In this document: one piece after another, positions 1 through 8,342 of the stretch | Numbering within the stretch: position 1 is the first letter of the stretch | Layout of the letters: each line of letters opens with the position of its first letter | Source of the DNA: JBPRGH01 sp051418055 | GTDB taxonomy: Bacteria > Bacteroidota > Bacteroidia > Cytophagales > Cyclobacteriaceae | DNA length: 64,000 bases | Assembly (NCBI GenBank): GCA_051418055.1 | Contig: JBPRGH010000062.1 | Location: 62,001 to 126,000, forward strand | Direction of reading: 5' to 3' | The notes under the pieces: generated by a model | Database searches by the model: none | Told to the model about the DNA's origin: nothing | The model's input: the letters and a program-made list of their open reading frames with translations, nothing else | Program-made: the position numbers and the translations under genes

Positions 1-1940
1 ACAGTAATACGTGCTTTTTTCGTATTACCCTCAAACATTTCCAGGTCATTTTCATTTGCCCAGCTCAACGGAACTGTTAAATAATTATCCCAGGTAGCCC
101 GGGTAATCGGATCAGGCATTTCCTGTAACCAGGGGTTGTTAGCTTGTGCACCTTCACCAATACCTACTTTCTGGTAAAGTGAAAGCTCGAAAGTATCATC
201 TGCTTTATATCTTCTCCTGATATTGGTGATAGCTTTTGTTACATCTCCGTTATAGTTTGATGTCTCACCAGGAATATCAGAAGTCCATAATCCTTCTTCA
301 GCTGTAGTACTTATTGCACCATGATAGATGTCATCAGGATTATATTCAATGTTTTTACCTTCTACAATAACACCATCCATCAAAGCTTTATCCCAGCTCT
401 TCTGAAAGTTAGCCCCACCAGTTAACTGAGATACATTTCCATCTTCCCAGTTTTTCTTCAGATAATTAAAATAATCCTGCTCCTGAGCTTCAGACCATAA
501 GAGGAAGCTCTCCTGTGCCTGACGAGTATTAAAGATTTTTGTGATTGCAGGCTGTTGAAAGCTGTAGTGGCCTTTTTTCGGGTTTGCATCATTCCATGAC
601 TCCAGGTAGTGGCTATCCGGAGCGATAAAAGTTACAAGTTCTGAAGTTTCGTCAAGCCTGTCTGAGGTGGAAACCTTCAGTTTAATTTTATTCAGAGCCT
701 CAGCAAGCTGAGCGCCCATTGGATGATTATAAACAGGGTTACAGTTATAGAAAATAACGGCATCCACAGCACCTCTCTGAACGTCGTTGATGAACTCAGT
801 CATCTGCTCGTCATTACCCTGACGGTAGTTAACAGGAGTATCCATGTCAATGGTATTGCCATAACTACCAAGGCTTTGGTTAATAGCATTTACCAACGAC
901 TGAATATCAGGATCGTTTGAACCTGATACCACTAAAGATTTACCACGCGCATTTTTAAGATCATGAACACATCTGTCGAGGTGCGGGTATTTTTTAACTG
1001 CATCAGAAGAACCTCCACCAAGCATAGTGTGTATTGCCTCAAGTACTTCACCTTCCTGAGAAGGTTTTATCGGGGTACGGTAGTCGGCATTACCACCAGT
1101 CACAGTCATTACAGATTCAAACTGATAATGGCGAGACATATTCACTTTGCCATCATACAATTTACGGGTCTTGCTGTACTGCTTGTTGAACTCTACAGGA
1201 GAGATCCAGGTGCCAAGGAAATCAGCCTCAAAGCTTACAATAACATCTGCTTTATTAAAATGATAAGAAGGAATAGCTTCTTTACCGAAATCTCTTCTAT
1301 TAGCCGCCATCATACCATAATGCGACATTGCATCATACATAACATGTTTGGTAGATCCGTATTTGGATTTAAAATCCTCTATTACTTTTTTAGTGGTAGG
1401 GCTAAGGATGGTATTGCTTAAAATTCTGATATTGGATGCACCTGCCAGACCTTTTTTAACCTCTGTATCTAAAGTTTGCCAATCTGTTTTCTCTCCATTC
1501 ATTAATGGCCCCTCAATACGTGCAGAATCATAGAGTGTCAAAACTGAAGCCTGAACTGCAGCTGATGTACCACCTTTTGTTATTGGAGAAAGATTATTAC
1601 CTTCTATTTTTATAGGTCTTCCTTCACGTGTTTTAACTACAATACTGCAGTAATCACCATTTAAAGAATATGTTGAAGCATAATAATTTGGAACTCCCGG
1701 ATCTACATCCACAGGTTTTACTACATAAGGTATTGCCTTACGAACAGGAGCCTCACATGCTGCCAAAGAAGCAGCTGCTATCCCAAATCCCATTAGCTTA
1801 AGAAAATCACGACGGTTAGGTCCGTTTTCTCCGCCAGTAGGTAGAAATTCAGGGAACTCGTTCTGATTATTTTTTACAAAATCAGGATTGTTGGTTAGTT
1901 GTTCTAAACCTTTCCAGTATACCTTTTTATCTTTTTTCAT
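1..1940 (-). CDS. actB: Alternative complex III subunit ActB, iron-sulfur/molybdopterin-oxidoreductase-like (partial)
   Basis: Reading the minus strand from the ATG at 1938-1940 gives an uninterrupted frame of about 646 codons that runs off the left edge, so the C-terminal part is missing. The N-terminus has a twin-arginine signal (NRRDFLKLMGFG near residue 48) ending in a lipobox-like AAC, followed by the long domain related to molybdopterin oxidoreductases. In alternative complex III (ACIII) this subunit sits on the outer face of the inner membrane and its C-terminal part carries iron-sulfur clusters that pass quinol electrons to haem subunits. It starts 33 bases after the stop of the multihaem subunit ActA, which is the order seen in Bacteroidota act operons. 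The family call is firm; cofactor ligands cannot be checked because the C-terminus lies outside the window. Confidence 0.9.
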   Translation of the reverse strand, partial: MKKDKKVYWKGLEQLTNNPDFVKNNQNEFPEFLPTGGENGPNRRDFLKLMGFGIAAASLAACEAPVRKAIPYVVKPVDVDPGVPNYYASTYSLNGDYCSIVVKTREGRPIKIEGNNLSPITKGGTSAAVQASVLTLYDSARIEGPLMNGEKTDWQTLDTEVKKGLAGASNIRILSNTILSPTTKKVIEDFKSKYGSTKHVMYDAMSHYGMMAANRRDFGKEAIPSYHFNKADVIVSFEADFLGTWISPVEFNKQYSKTRKLYDGKVNMSRHYQFESVMTVTGGNADYRTPIKPSQEGEVLEAIHTMLGGGSSDAVKKYPHLDRCVHDLKNARGKSLVVSGSNDPDIQSLVNAINQSLGSYGNTIDMDTPVNYRQGNDEQMTEFINDVQRGAVDAVIFYNCNPVYNHPMGAQLAEALNKIKLKVSTSDRLDETSELVTFIAPDSHYLESWNDANPKKGHYSFQQPAITKIFNTRQAQESFLLWSEAQEQDYFNYLKKNWEDGNVSQLTGGANFQKSWDKALMDGVIVEGKNIEYNPDDIYHGAISTTAEEGLWTSDIPGETSNYNGDVTKAITNIRRRYKADDTFELSLYQKVGIGEGAQANNPWLQEMPDPITRATWDNYLTVPLSWANENDLEMFEGNTKKARIT

Positions 1941-1973
1941 CTTATTTTGATGATGCTTGTAAATTCAAAAATA

Positions 1974-3287
1974 TTAATAGTGGCATTTAGCGCATTCCAA
2001 ACCACCAATGTCTTCCACTTTCATTTCGCCACCTTCATGCAGCTCTATTAACTTATTGTAATAGTCATTGCCCTCAGCATTAAGATTAGTCTCACGATGG
2101 CAATCAATACACCATCCCATTGTAAGCAGGGCATGCTGTTGTACAACTTCCATGCTCTTGATATCACCATGACAGGATTCACATTCCACACCACCTACAT
2201 TCACGTGCTGTGCGTGATTGAAATATGCAAGGTCAGGAATATTATGTACTCTGATCCATTGAATTGGTTCCTGATTAGGACCATAAGTATCTGTTTCAGC
2301 CTGATAATCAGCTGCAGCCCAGATTTTTTGTACCTCTAAAGATTCTGTAGCCACATACTTATGACAGTTCATACAGATATTGGCTGAAGGAATATTAGCA
2401 TTTTTACTGATCTGAACACCCGTATGACAATACTGACAGTCGATTTCATATGTACCGGCATGAAGTTCATGAGAGAAGGCAATAGGCTGCTCCGGTGCGT
2501 ACCCTTTTTGAATGCCTACAGAGTAAAGGCCATTTATAACACCTTTAAAGGCTACAGCTGTAAAAATAAAGATCACTATAAAGAGAAATGCCGGGCTCTT
2601 AAAAGTCTTGGCATAATCACGTTTAGGATTAACTACTGCCTGATCTTCTTCATCAAGCTCAACCTGCTGATTTATATACTTTCTAAGAATAGTTATTATC
2701 AGCACTAACACTAAAAGGATCAGCACAAGCACAATCACCAAGCCTATGAGGATTGCATTCAGGTAGAAAGAAGGAATGGTTTCACCGGCTGCCGGGGCAC
2801 CATCAACTGCCTCTCCGGCTATTGGTTCAGGTTGTGGAGGCCCTGCCGCTTCTTCTGCCTGGACATAAGCTAAGATAGACATTACCTGCTCCTCTGTAAA
2901 TGGGTGAGGAGGCATCTGTAACTTGTTATACTCGTTATAGATCTCAACGGCATAAGGATCACCTGCCTGGATCAGTTTTTGAGAATTTTGTATAAATTGA
3001 ACAATCCATTCGGTTGAAGGGGCGCGCTCTGTTACCCCAGCTAACTTTGGCCCAACCAAATCTTCATGTACACGGTGGCAGGTCCTACAGTTTGCTTTGA
3101 ACAAACTTTCTCCCTCACTTATCATTTCAGGAGTTGCACCACCACCAGTTTCAGCTATAGCAGTTTCAGCCGGAGCAGCCACTGTGTCCTCTGCCTGACC
3201 CTGGGCAAATGAAGGACTATTAAATATAATTCCTGTAAGAAAAAAGACAGAAAATAGCAGAATTCGCAAAAAACTCTTTTTCAACAT
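1974..3287 (-). CDS. actA: Alternative complex III multihaem cytochrome c subunit ActA (six haem motifs)
   Basis: This 437-residue protein has a signal peptide (residues 1-29), a first haem-binding motif CRTCH near residue 68 in a mono-haem cytochrome c domain, a Pro/Ala/Glu linker, one membrane segment near 175-200, a second hydrophobic stretch near 235-250, and then five more CxxCH motifs (CQYCH, CMNCH, CESCH, CIDCH and a terminal CAKCH two residues from the end). The last five are the pentahaem core of ActA, which moves electrons from quinol oxidation in ACIII towards cytochrome oxidase. The N-terminal mono-haem domain looks like a fused extra cytochrome. It is the first gene of the visible act operon, with a strong promoter at 3341-3371, and actB follows after 33 bases. 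Confidence 0.92.
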   Translation of the reverse strand: MLKKSFLRILLFSVFFLTGIIFNSPSFAQGQAEDTVAAPAETAIAETGGGATPEMISEGESLFKANCRTCHRVHEDLVGPKLAGVTERAPSTEWIVQFIQNSQKLIQAGDPYAVEIYNEYNKLQMPPHPFTEEQVMSILAYVQAEEAAGPPQPEPIAGEAVDGAPAAGETIPSFYLNAILIGLVIVLVLILLVLVLIITILRKYINQQVELDEEDQAVVNPKRDYAKTFKSPAFLFIVIFIFTAVAFKGVINGLYSVGIQKGYAPEQPIAFSHELHAGTYEIDCQYCHTGVQISKNANIPSANICMNCHKYVATESLEVQKIWAAADYQAETDTYGPNQEPIQWIRVHNIPDLAYFNHAQHVNVGGVECESCHGDIKSMEVVQQHALLTMGWCIDCHRETNLNAEGNDYYNKLIELHEGGEMKVEDIGGLECAKCHY

Positions 3288-3308
3288 CGCTTGATTAATT
3301 GTGATTTA

Positions 3309-3338
3309 CCGAATTGGAGGCTCCCCCACAATTCCGGC
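3309..3338 (-). other. Hairpin at the predicted act transcription start
   Basis: An imperfect inverted repeat (CCGAATTGGAGG paired with CCCCACAATTCCGG) lies just at and after the start point predicted from the -7 box at 3341-3348. In the mRNA it would form a GC-rich stem in the 5' leader of actA, about 20 bases before the start codon. A role in mRNA stability or translation is only a guess. Confidence 0.35.
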
Positions 3339-3340
3339 CA

Positions 3341-3371
3341 CAAATCTACTATCGGTTGCTATTATTTCAAA
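3341..3371 (-). promoter_or_regulatory. Bacteroidetes-type promoter of the act operon
   Basis: On the minus strand the sequence reads TTTG (3371-3368), then 19 bases, then TAGATTTG (3348-3341). This matches the known Bacteroidetes primary sigma consensus TTTG-N19-21-TAnnTTTG at every fixed position. The predicted start point would be near 3334, giving a leader of about 47 bases before the actA ATG. It lies between the terminator of the hsp20 operon and actA, so it separates the two transcription units. Confidence 0.75.
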
Positions 3372-3428
3372 CATCTTTTCAAGGCAATTCTTAGGTTAAT
3401 TTATTATTTACATTTAATGATAAGAAAA

Positions 3429-3468
3429 AAGCCTCAAAAAGCGTCGATTTTAACGTTTTTAGAGGCTT
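3429..3468 (-). terminator. Rho-independent terminator of the hsp20 operon
   Basis: The arms AAGCCTC(T)AAAAACGTT and AACG(C)TTTTTGAGGCTT pair with small bulges. On the minus strand the stem is followed by a run of six T. It lies about 57 bases after the hsp20 stop codon and upstream of the act promoter. Confidence 0.7.
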
Positions 3469-3525
3469 TATTGGTGTTATTTAGAATCTGTTTAAATAAC
3501 AATAATTTATGAAATACCGTTATCG

Positions 3526-3981
3526 CTATTTAACTTTTATAATTCTTGATTTTGGCCTGGATTCTATAATTTTCTTTGGGATGTGTATAGCAAGAATTCC
3601 ATCATTACAAGAAGCTGATATTTCTTCTCTATCTGCATTATCAGGAAGTATGAAAGCTTTTTCAAATTCTCTATAGCCAAATTCCTGCCTTGAATATCTT
3701 GCAGATGTATCCTCATCTACTTTCTTTTTATTTGAAGCAATACGTAATACATCATTATCCAGTTCTATATCATAATCTTTTTTACATAAGCCGGGAGATG
3801 CCAGTTCTATTCTATAATCTTTATCGTATTCAACAATATTAACTGCGGGAAAGGCTGTAGGTCGATACTTTGGACCTGAGCGGTCATACGGATAATCTTC
3901 CTGAACATCCCGCCCTGTAAAACGATCCATAAATTGTGATTGATTACGTCGTTTTGGATATTTATCGGTATCGTATAGCAT
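3526..3981 (-). CDS. Hsp20/alpha-crystallin small heat shock protein
   Basis: The 151-residue protein has a short variable N-terminal arm (residues 1-45), an alpha-crystallin domain (about 46-140) with the conserved IELASPGLCKKDYDIELDN strand region, and the GILAIHIPKK segment that matches the family G-x-L strand. The C-terminal tail carries SRIIKVK, close to the I-x-I/V motif used for oligomer assembly. Small heat shock proteins hold unfolding proteins in a refoldable state without ATP. It starts one base after the stop of the PA2169-type gene, so the two are surely co-transcribed, and a terminator follows at 3429-3468. Length is normal for the family. Confidence 0.92.
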   Translation of the reverse strand: MLYDTDKYPKRRNQSQFMDRFTGRDVQEDYPYDRSGPKYRPTAFPAVNIVEYDKDYRIELASPGLCKKDYDIELDNDVLRIASNKKKVDEDTSARYSRQEFGYREFEKAFILPDNADREEISASCNDGILAIHIPKKIIESRPKSRIIKVK

Positions 3982-3982
3982 A

Positions 3983-4426
3983 TTACTTAATGTTGAAATT
4001 TTCCCATTGATGTAAAGTATCTGTTATCTCTTCCCGCTGCTGCTGAACTAGTTTAAGTGACGAAGGGGTAAGGTCACTCTCCTTAAGAACTTCTTCGTAC
4101 TCCTTTATCGCATTCTTATCTCCGCGCTCACATTCCTTTACGATGGCATCATCTGTATTAGGCGCCAGGGCTGCTTTTACATCCATCCATGTGCGGTGTA
4201 CCTTTGACGCCTGGCTATCCCCTTTTTCAGGTATTCCTCCTAATTTTGCTATCTCATCTTTAATTTTCAAACCAAATTTTTTCCTCTTCTCTGCCTCATT
4301 ATTAAGCATATTCTGAAGTAAAGAATTATCAGCATTTTTAGCTGCCTCACGATATCCCTTCTCTGCATCGTTATTTTTTTCCAACAGCTCATTTAATTTT
4401 CCTACTGCTCTCGTGCGATTTTCCAT
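3983..4426 (-). CDS. PA2169/DUF2383-type four-helix-bundle protein
   Basis: A 147-residue, highly charged, all-helical protein without a signal peptide. The N-terminal half (VGKLNELLEKNNDAEKGYR) matches the start of the PA2169/DUF2383 family, which adopts a ferritin-like four-helix fold; the GGIPEKGDS turn followed by the HRTWMDVK segment is also typical. Members are common in general stress regulons, but the molecular role is not known. It is one base upstream of hsp20 in the same operon, which supports a stress role here. Upstream of its start codon lies a heptameric repeat array. Confidence 0.8.
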   Translation of the reverse strand: MENRTRAVGKLNELLEKNNDAEKGYREAAKNADNSLLQNMLNNEAEKRKKFGLKIKDEIAKLGGIPEKGDSQASKVHRTWMDVKAALAPNTDDAIVKECERGDKNAIKEYEEVLKESDLTPSSLKLVQQQREEITDTLHQWENFNIK

Positions 4427-4429
4427 TGA

Positions 4430-4576
4430 GTTTAGAGTTTAAAGTTTAAGGTTCAAAGTTTAAGGTTCAAGGTTCCTAGTTTTTGGTTCGTGGTTCGTGG
4501 TTTTTGGTTCGTGGTTTTTGGTTCGTGGTTCGTGGTTCGTGGTTCGTGGTTTCTGGATTTTGGTTTTTGGTTATTA
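4430..4576. repeat. Heptameric tandem array A (21 units of GTTNNNN type)
   Basis: Twenty-one consecutive 7-base units can be read without a register slip. Almost all begin GTT (one GAT), in versions such as GTTTAAA, GTTCAAA, GTTCGTG and GTTTTTG; GTTCGTG occurs seven times. The array begins four bases upstream of the start codon of the PA2169-type gene and fills much of the gap to the next upstream gene. There is no coding potential and no inverted-repeat ends. The remaining bases 4577-4674 hold a few more AAAGTTCAAAG-like words and nothing else recognisable. Confidence 0.85.
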
Positions 4577-4674
4577 ACTCCCAAATAAATTAACTCCATT
4601 GTCAACTGCTCCTGCTAACTGGATCCTTGATTTTGGTACAAAGCTCAAAGTTCAAAGCTGGAGTTCTTTTTTTA

Positions 4675-4941
4675 CTAGTCTTCCCTGTCAATAAACTTAT
4701 GGAAAGTGCTTTCTTTTTCATCCTGATACAGAAAAGCAAGATTTTTCTTTTCAAATGTATCAAAGAAATCATCCCAGCTTACCTTTTTTAAATCCTGATC
4801 CTGGCTGTCTTCAAAATGTATCCTTAGTAAACCAGCACCGGGGCCTTTCTCAGTATTTTTAACTACTGTAGGCATGCCGTTATGTTCTTCTGCCCAGTTC
4901 TTTATTTTATTATGATCCGTTGTTATCTTTTGCTGTGACAT
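4675..4941 (-). CDS. Small conserved protein of unknown function (branching-enzyme-misannotated family)
   Basis: An 88-residue soluble protein. The pattern (D-H-x-x-I-x-x-W-A-E near the start, GAGLLRIHFED in the middle, then VSWDDFFDTFEKKNLAFLYQ) matches a small family found next to stress genes in many bacteria, often labelled wrongly as 1,4-alpha-glucan branching enzyme. No catalytic motif is visible and I do not assign a function. It is flanked on both sides by heptameric repeat arrays and lies in the same direction as its stress-gene neighbours. The start is the ATG at 4939-4941. Confidence 0.7.
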   Translation of the reverse strand: MSQQKITTDHNKIKNWAEEHNGMPTVVKNTEKGPGAGLLRIHFEDSQDQDLKKVSWDDFFDTFEKKNLAFLYQDEKESTFHKFIDRED

Positions 4942-4950
4942 GTAGTTTGA

Positions 4951-5069
4951 GTTTAGAGTTCAAAGTTTCAAGTTCAAAGTTCAAAGTTTTTGGTTCTTGG
5001 TTCTTGGTTCGATGTTTCTGGTTTTCAGTTATAAACTCAAGACTCAAGACTAAATACTCAGGACTCATT
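4951..5069. repeat. Heptameric tandem array B (17 units)
   Basis: Seventeen 7-base units in one register, first GTTNNNN (GTTCAAA, GTTTTTG, GTTCTTG) and then ACTCAAG/ACTCAGG-type words. The last unit runs into the stop codon of the neighbouring gene at 5068-5070. The array fills almost the whole gap between two minus-strand genes. Confidence 0.8.
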
Positions 5070-5439
5070 AAAATCCATCACCCATCTGGTGTGACTCAAG
5101 CTCAGCCGAAACCTCGATTGCTCTTTTGCGAATATCCTCGAGGTCATTATTTATTATGTTATAGATCTGCTGATGACCGACCTCTGCTTCCTGATTATAT
5201 CTGGCGTTTCTAAATTCACTTAATATATCCGTCATATAATTCAGATCCCCATGTTCTCCTGCACCTTGTGCGAGTTCATGGGCTGCCTGACCAATTTGTT
5301 GCAACAAAGCATATACTGCTTCTTTAGTTTGCTCTGCCTTTTCGAATTCCTGGTAAGACATACCTGATACTTCACTTTGAACTGCAGTGATACCTCTGGA
5401 TATATTGTTCAAATGCTGTTGCTTTTCTTCGACTGTCAT
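5068..5439 (-). CDS. HepT-like (HEPN) protein with a degenerate active site
   Basis: This 123-residue helical protein follows the layout of HepT/DUF86 HEPN proteins: an N-terminal LNNIS...I helix, GMSYQEFEKAEQTKEAV, LLQQIGQAAHEL and a C-terminal IYNIINNDLEDI. The HEPN RNase signature R-x4-6-H should follow; here the site reads RNARYNQ, with no histidine at the expected distance, so ribonuclease activity is doubtful. No MNT nucleotidyltransferase antitoxin lies beside it. It is a paralogue of the protein at 18993-19355. Membership in the HepT family is my inference from pattern similarity; the fold could be a different helical bundle. Confidence 0.5.
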   Translation of the reverse strand: MTVEEKQQHLNNISRGITAVQSEVSGMSYQEFEKAEQTKEAVYALLQQIGQAAHELAQGAGEHGDLNYMTDILSEFRNARYNQEAEVGHQQIYNIINNDLEDIRKRAIEVSAELESHQMGDGF

Positions 5440-5528
5440 TTTTTCTGATTTTTATAATAAAACAAGTTAAAGCATTGGCTGTTAATTCCTTCCTTAACAA
5501 AAGAAATCAGCCCCATATTTAGCTTCTA

Positions 5529-5711
5529 CTATTGATTATGCTCGTAACCACCTATTTCTCCTTCACCAACATCTCCTTCTCTTTGACCTTCACGAGGGTC
5601 AATTGTGTCTTTTTTTACGGCTTCTTTACCTTCCTCTGTTTCCGGGCTTGGTTCACACGCGGGTAAGGTAAAAAGTAAAAACCCAAAAATTATTGCTGCT
5701 ATATTTTTCAT
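5529..5711 (-). CDS. Small acidic lipoprotein
   Basis: A 60-residue protein with a lipoprotein signal (hydrophobic stretch then LPAC, cysteine at residue 19). The mature part is about 41 residues, very rich in Glu, Gly and Lys, and likely disordered. It precedes the next minus-strand gene by 89 bases and follows the DUF4142 lipoprotein gene after 14 bases, so these two are probably one transcript. No family is recognised. Confidence 0.65.
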   Translation of the reverse strand: MKNIAAIIFGFLLFTLPACEPSPETEEGKEAVKKDTIDPREGQREGDVGEGEIGGYEHNQ

Positions 5712-5725
5712 ATTAATTAATTGAT

Positions 5726-6268
5726 TTATATTAATTCATCTTCCATTTGATCGGCCTGTTCCTCATTTCTACGCAAGAAATTTAAATGTTGGGCCGCAAA
5801 AGCTCTTATTTCATCATCATTAGCATCCGTGGCTATAGTTTTGTAGAGCTCAATATTATCTTCATAGATACGCTCTACCATTCGTACAAAATTTTTATCA
5901 AATTCCTGCCGTGTGCTCGTTTGTAACTCATTAAACATCTGTTGATGTCGCTCACTCATTTCCGCCGGTACCTTTATTTTCTCACTCTTTGCTAAACTAT
6001 TTAGTCGCTCATTTAAACCTTCGTGATCTGTACTGATTTTTGTGGCAAAGTTTTGTACTACAGTTGCATATCCTCTTTCAACGCCCAGGTCTCCAATTTG
6101 CTTGAGCAATAATGAGCTGCTTTTTGCATCAACAAGAAATATTGCATCCTGCCGTGCTTCTTTATTTTCATAATTATCATTGTTTTTTTCAATAGCTTCA
6201 TTATATGTGAGTGAGCTCCCACATGCAGATAAAAAGATTATGCTCAATGTATAAATTAGCTTTTTCAT
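5726..6268 (-). CDS. DUF4142-domain lipoprotein
   Basis: A 180-residue protein with lipobox LSAC (cysteine at residue 16) followed by an all-helical domain. The order ARQDAIFLVDAKSSSLLLKQ, then GYATVVQNFATKISTDHEGL, then a late LNFLRRNEEQADQM helix fits DUF4142, a ferritin-like bundle common in periplasmic and outer-membrane stress proteins. The usual metal ligands of ferritins are not evident. It is likely co-transcribed with the small lipoprotein just downstream. Confidence 0.75.
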   Translation of the reverse strand: MKKLIYTLSIIFLSACGSSLTYNEAIEKNNDNYENKEARQDAIFLVDAKSSSLLLKQIGDLGVERGYATVVQNFATKISTDHEGLNERLNSLAKSEKIKVPAEMSERHQQMFNELQTSTRQEFDKNFVRMVERIYEDNIELYKTIATDANDDEIRAFAAQHLNFLRRNEEQADQMEDELI

Positions 6269-6377
6269 AAATTTTACTATTAATAGAGAAAATTTTGTTC
6301 CAATTGTATAACAGCATTAAATCCAGATAGATATAAAATGAGTGTAGATTTAGTTCTACAGTTGATGATTTTTCTTA

Positions 6378-8330
6378 TCAGAAAAAGTCCAGGATCCGAG
6401 GTCTGTTGATATCAAAATCGCGCGGACGATCAGCAATGTTATTATCAACATCAAAATCATATGGAACGGTATCATCAGGAGGGTTTGGGTAAAAACCAAA
6501 TCTTATTAAAAATGATTTTATAGCCAGATTTTCATTTCTCAATCGTATTCCTATACCATAACCCTGGTATATTTTAGCATCAAACAGATTTTCGCCGTCT
6601 TTTTGTATGGCCGCCAGATCCGCAAAAGCAAAAATTGCCATTCTAAAGCCCACAATATAAAATGGTGTGAAGGATAGGGTTTCAGAGCGGAAAACCCACC
6701 GTTTTGTTCCTTGTAGCTGCACACTTCTCAAGCCCCTGACCCCTTCCCTGTCGTTAATACTTATGAATTCGTTACCATAACGATTAAATCCCTCTGTAAA
6801 ATTGAGGTAAAAAAACTGACGGAAAGCAAACCTCCTTATCTGGTATAATAAGCTGAAGTAATTTAATTCAACTTTTAATATACCCTGTTCAAAATCACCA
6901 TTCCTTAAAAAACTTCCTAATGTTAATCTTGGCCTGAAGTAACCTAACCTGCCCAGGTACCCGCCAACTGCATAATTTAAACCTGAATACCACCGATCAT
7001 AGAATTGATTATATTCTTTTCCTGCGGTAAGCCCAAAAGTATACCCTATTGGAATATCTTCTGTTCGGCCGTAACCATAAATAAGTGTGCTCTTTTCATA
7101 TTCTCTTTTTGATAGCCCAACATTAAACAGGTACTGATCCCTGCTAAAAAACTGATAATTAGAGTCTGGTGTCACCTGAGGCTGTGACAGATAGTTATAA
7201 TTAACAAATCGGAATCCGGTTACCAACCTTTTTCTTTTTTCAGCAACACCAACAGGATAAGCTCTTGCTAACCATACATCCTGAAACTGGAATCTTGTAT
7301 CAAATTCCACTACAGAATCCTCTACTAATCTTTTAATTTCATGACCATTCAGGCTTACCTCCACACCTCCAGCCCAGGTAATATCAGGGGTAATGAAATT
7401 CCTGAATACCTCCACTCCCCTTCGCATAAAATCATCGGTCTGGGCATAATTTATATTAGCTGTTATAAATGTATTTTTAATGTCCGTAAAGCTATAGTTG
7501 CCTACATAACCCACCCTTGGAGAATTTGACTGGTCATAGCGTATCTGATTGGAAAACTGGTGACCCAGCCCCAGAAAATTTTGCTCTAATAAAGAGAAAC
7601 GATACCTGTCCGTATCAAATATCTGTCCCTGAGGATACAGCGACCAGTTATCTTTAACAACAACAGTAACCTGAACAGCATCCGGGTTTAAAGAATCAAC
7701 CAAAATCCTTGCATCCTGAATGTAAGGCAAAGACCTTAAAATACGCTCACTGTCTTCCAGCTCTACAGGATCCAGCAGTTGTCCTTCAGAAAAGAACAGG
7801 TGATTTTTAATAATTCCGGTGCGTGTGTAATTATGGAATTTATTTCCCAGGCGCACAAGGTATGAGGATCGATTTAGCTGTGAGGTATCATTGATATTTG
7901 TACCAAAAACAGCAAGTTTTTCAATTTTTACATCCTGGATTATTTTTCCTATATGCTCCTCGAATGTTTTTGATTGATTTAAGGATTTTTTCTTTTTTAC
8001 CCTTACTGTTGGTTCTGGTTCATCAAAAAGCAGGTGGTATAATTCAGTGGTGACAGTGGTTTTATATAGTGCTTTTTTTATTTTTTTATAAAACCTGTTT
8101 GATCTTCTGACAGTATCTTCTTTAAGAAAAACTGCCACAGTATCGGGAAGAACAAATATTGTGTCTTTATCAACAAAAATTGAGGTGTCACCAAGAATAA
8201 GAACGGAACGGCCTTTTATCCATACTGTATCTTCTTTAGTGTGCCCAAGGGTATCCTGAGGTGTTTGGGCCACACCTATATTCAGGCTCAGAAAGCAAGT
8301 GAAAAAAGATATATAAATTAAATATTTCAT
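6378..8330 (-). CDS. BamA/TamA-family outer-membrane barrel protein
   Basis: The protein has a signal peptide (MKYLIYISFFTCFLSL...), a linker with many Asp-Thr pairs, POTRA-like segments at roughly residues 120-240 (FFSEGQLLDPVELEDSERILR, followed by a valine-rich strand), and a C-terminal 16-strand-type barrel ending in aromatic residues (RILDFF), as in Omp85 proteins. A longer frame opens at 8354, but that ATG lies inside the stem of a terminator at 8343-8365, whereas the ATG at 8330 gives a clean signal peptide, so I chose 8330. It belongs to the Bacteroidetes surface-antigen group of BamA relatives whose substrates are unknown. It follows the OmpA-like lipoprotein gene on the same strand. 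Confidence 0.8.
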   Translation of the reverse strand: MKYLIYISFFTCFLSLNIGVAQTPQDTLGHTKEDTVWIKGRSVLILGDTSIFVDKDTIFVLPDTVAVFLKEDTVRRSNRFYKKIKKALYKTTVTTELYHLLFDEPEPTVRVKKKKSLNQSKTFEEHIGKIIQDVKIEKLAVFGTNINDTSQLNRSSYLVRLGNKFHNYTRTGIIKNHLFFSEGQLLDPVELEDSERILRSLPYIQDARILVDSLNPDAVQVTVVVKDNWSLYPQGQIFDTDRYRFSLLEQNFLGLGHQFSNQIRYDQSNSPRVGYVGNYSFTDIKNTFITANINYAQTDDFMRRGVEVFRNFITPDITWAGGVEVSLNGHEIKRLVEDSVVEFDTRFQFQDVWLARAYPVGVAEKRKRLVTGFRFVNYNYLSQPQVTPDSNYQFFSRDQYLFNVGLSKREYEKSTLIYGYGRTEDIPIGYTFGLTAGKEYNQFYDRWYSGLNYAVGGYLGRLGYFRPRLTLGSFLRNGDFEQGILKVELNYFSLLYQIRRFAFRQFFYLNFTEGFNRYGNEFISINDREGVRGLRSVQLQGTKRWVFRSETLSFTPFYIVGFRMAIFAFADLAAIQKDGENLFDAKIYQGYGIGIRLRNENLAIKSFLIRFGFYPNPPDDTVPYDFDVDNNIADRPRDFDINRPRILDFF

Positions 8331-8342
8331 GGTGGCAAAAGC

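Noticed and set aside
963..1533. Plus-strand open frames opposite actB
   Set aside because: They are antisense shadows of the intact actB coding frame, which has clear TAT and family motifs.
4430..5069. Repeat-spacer structure of a CRISPR array in the GTTNNNN stretches
   Set aside because: There are no spacers: units are contiguous, 7 bases long and degenerate, and no cas genes lie in the window.
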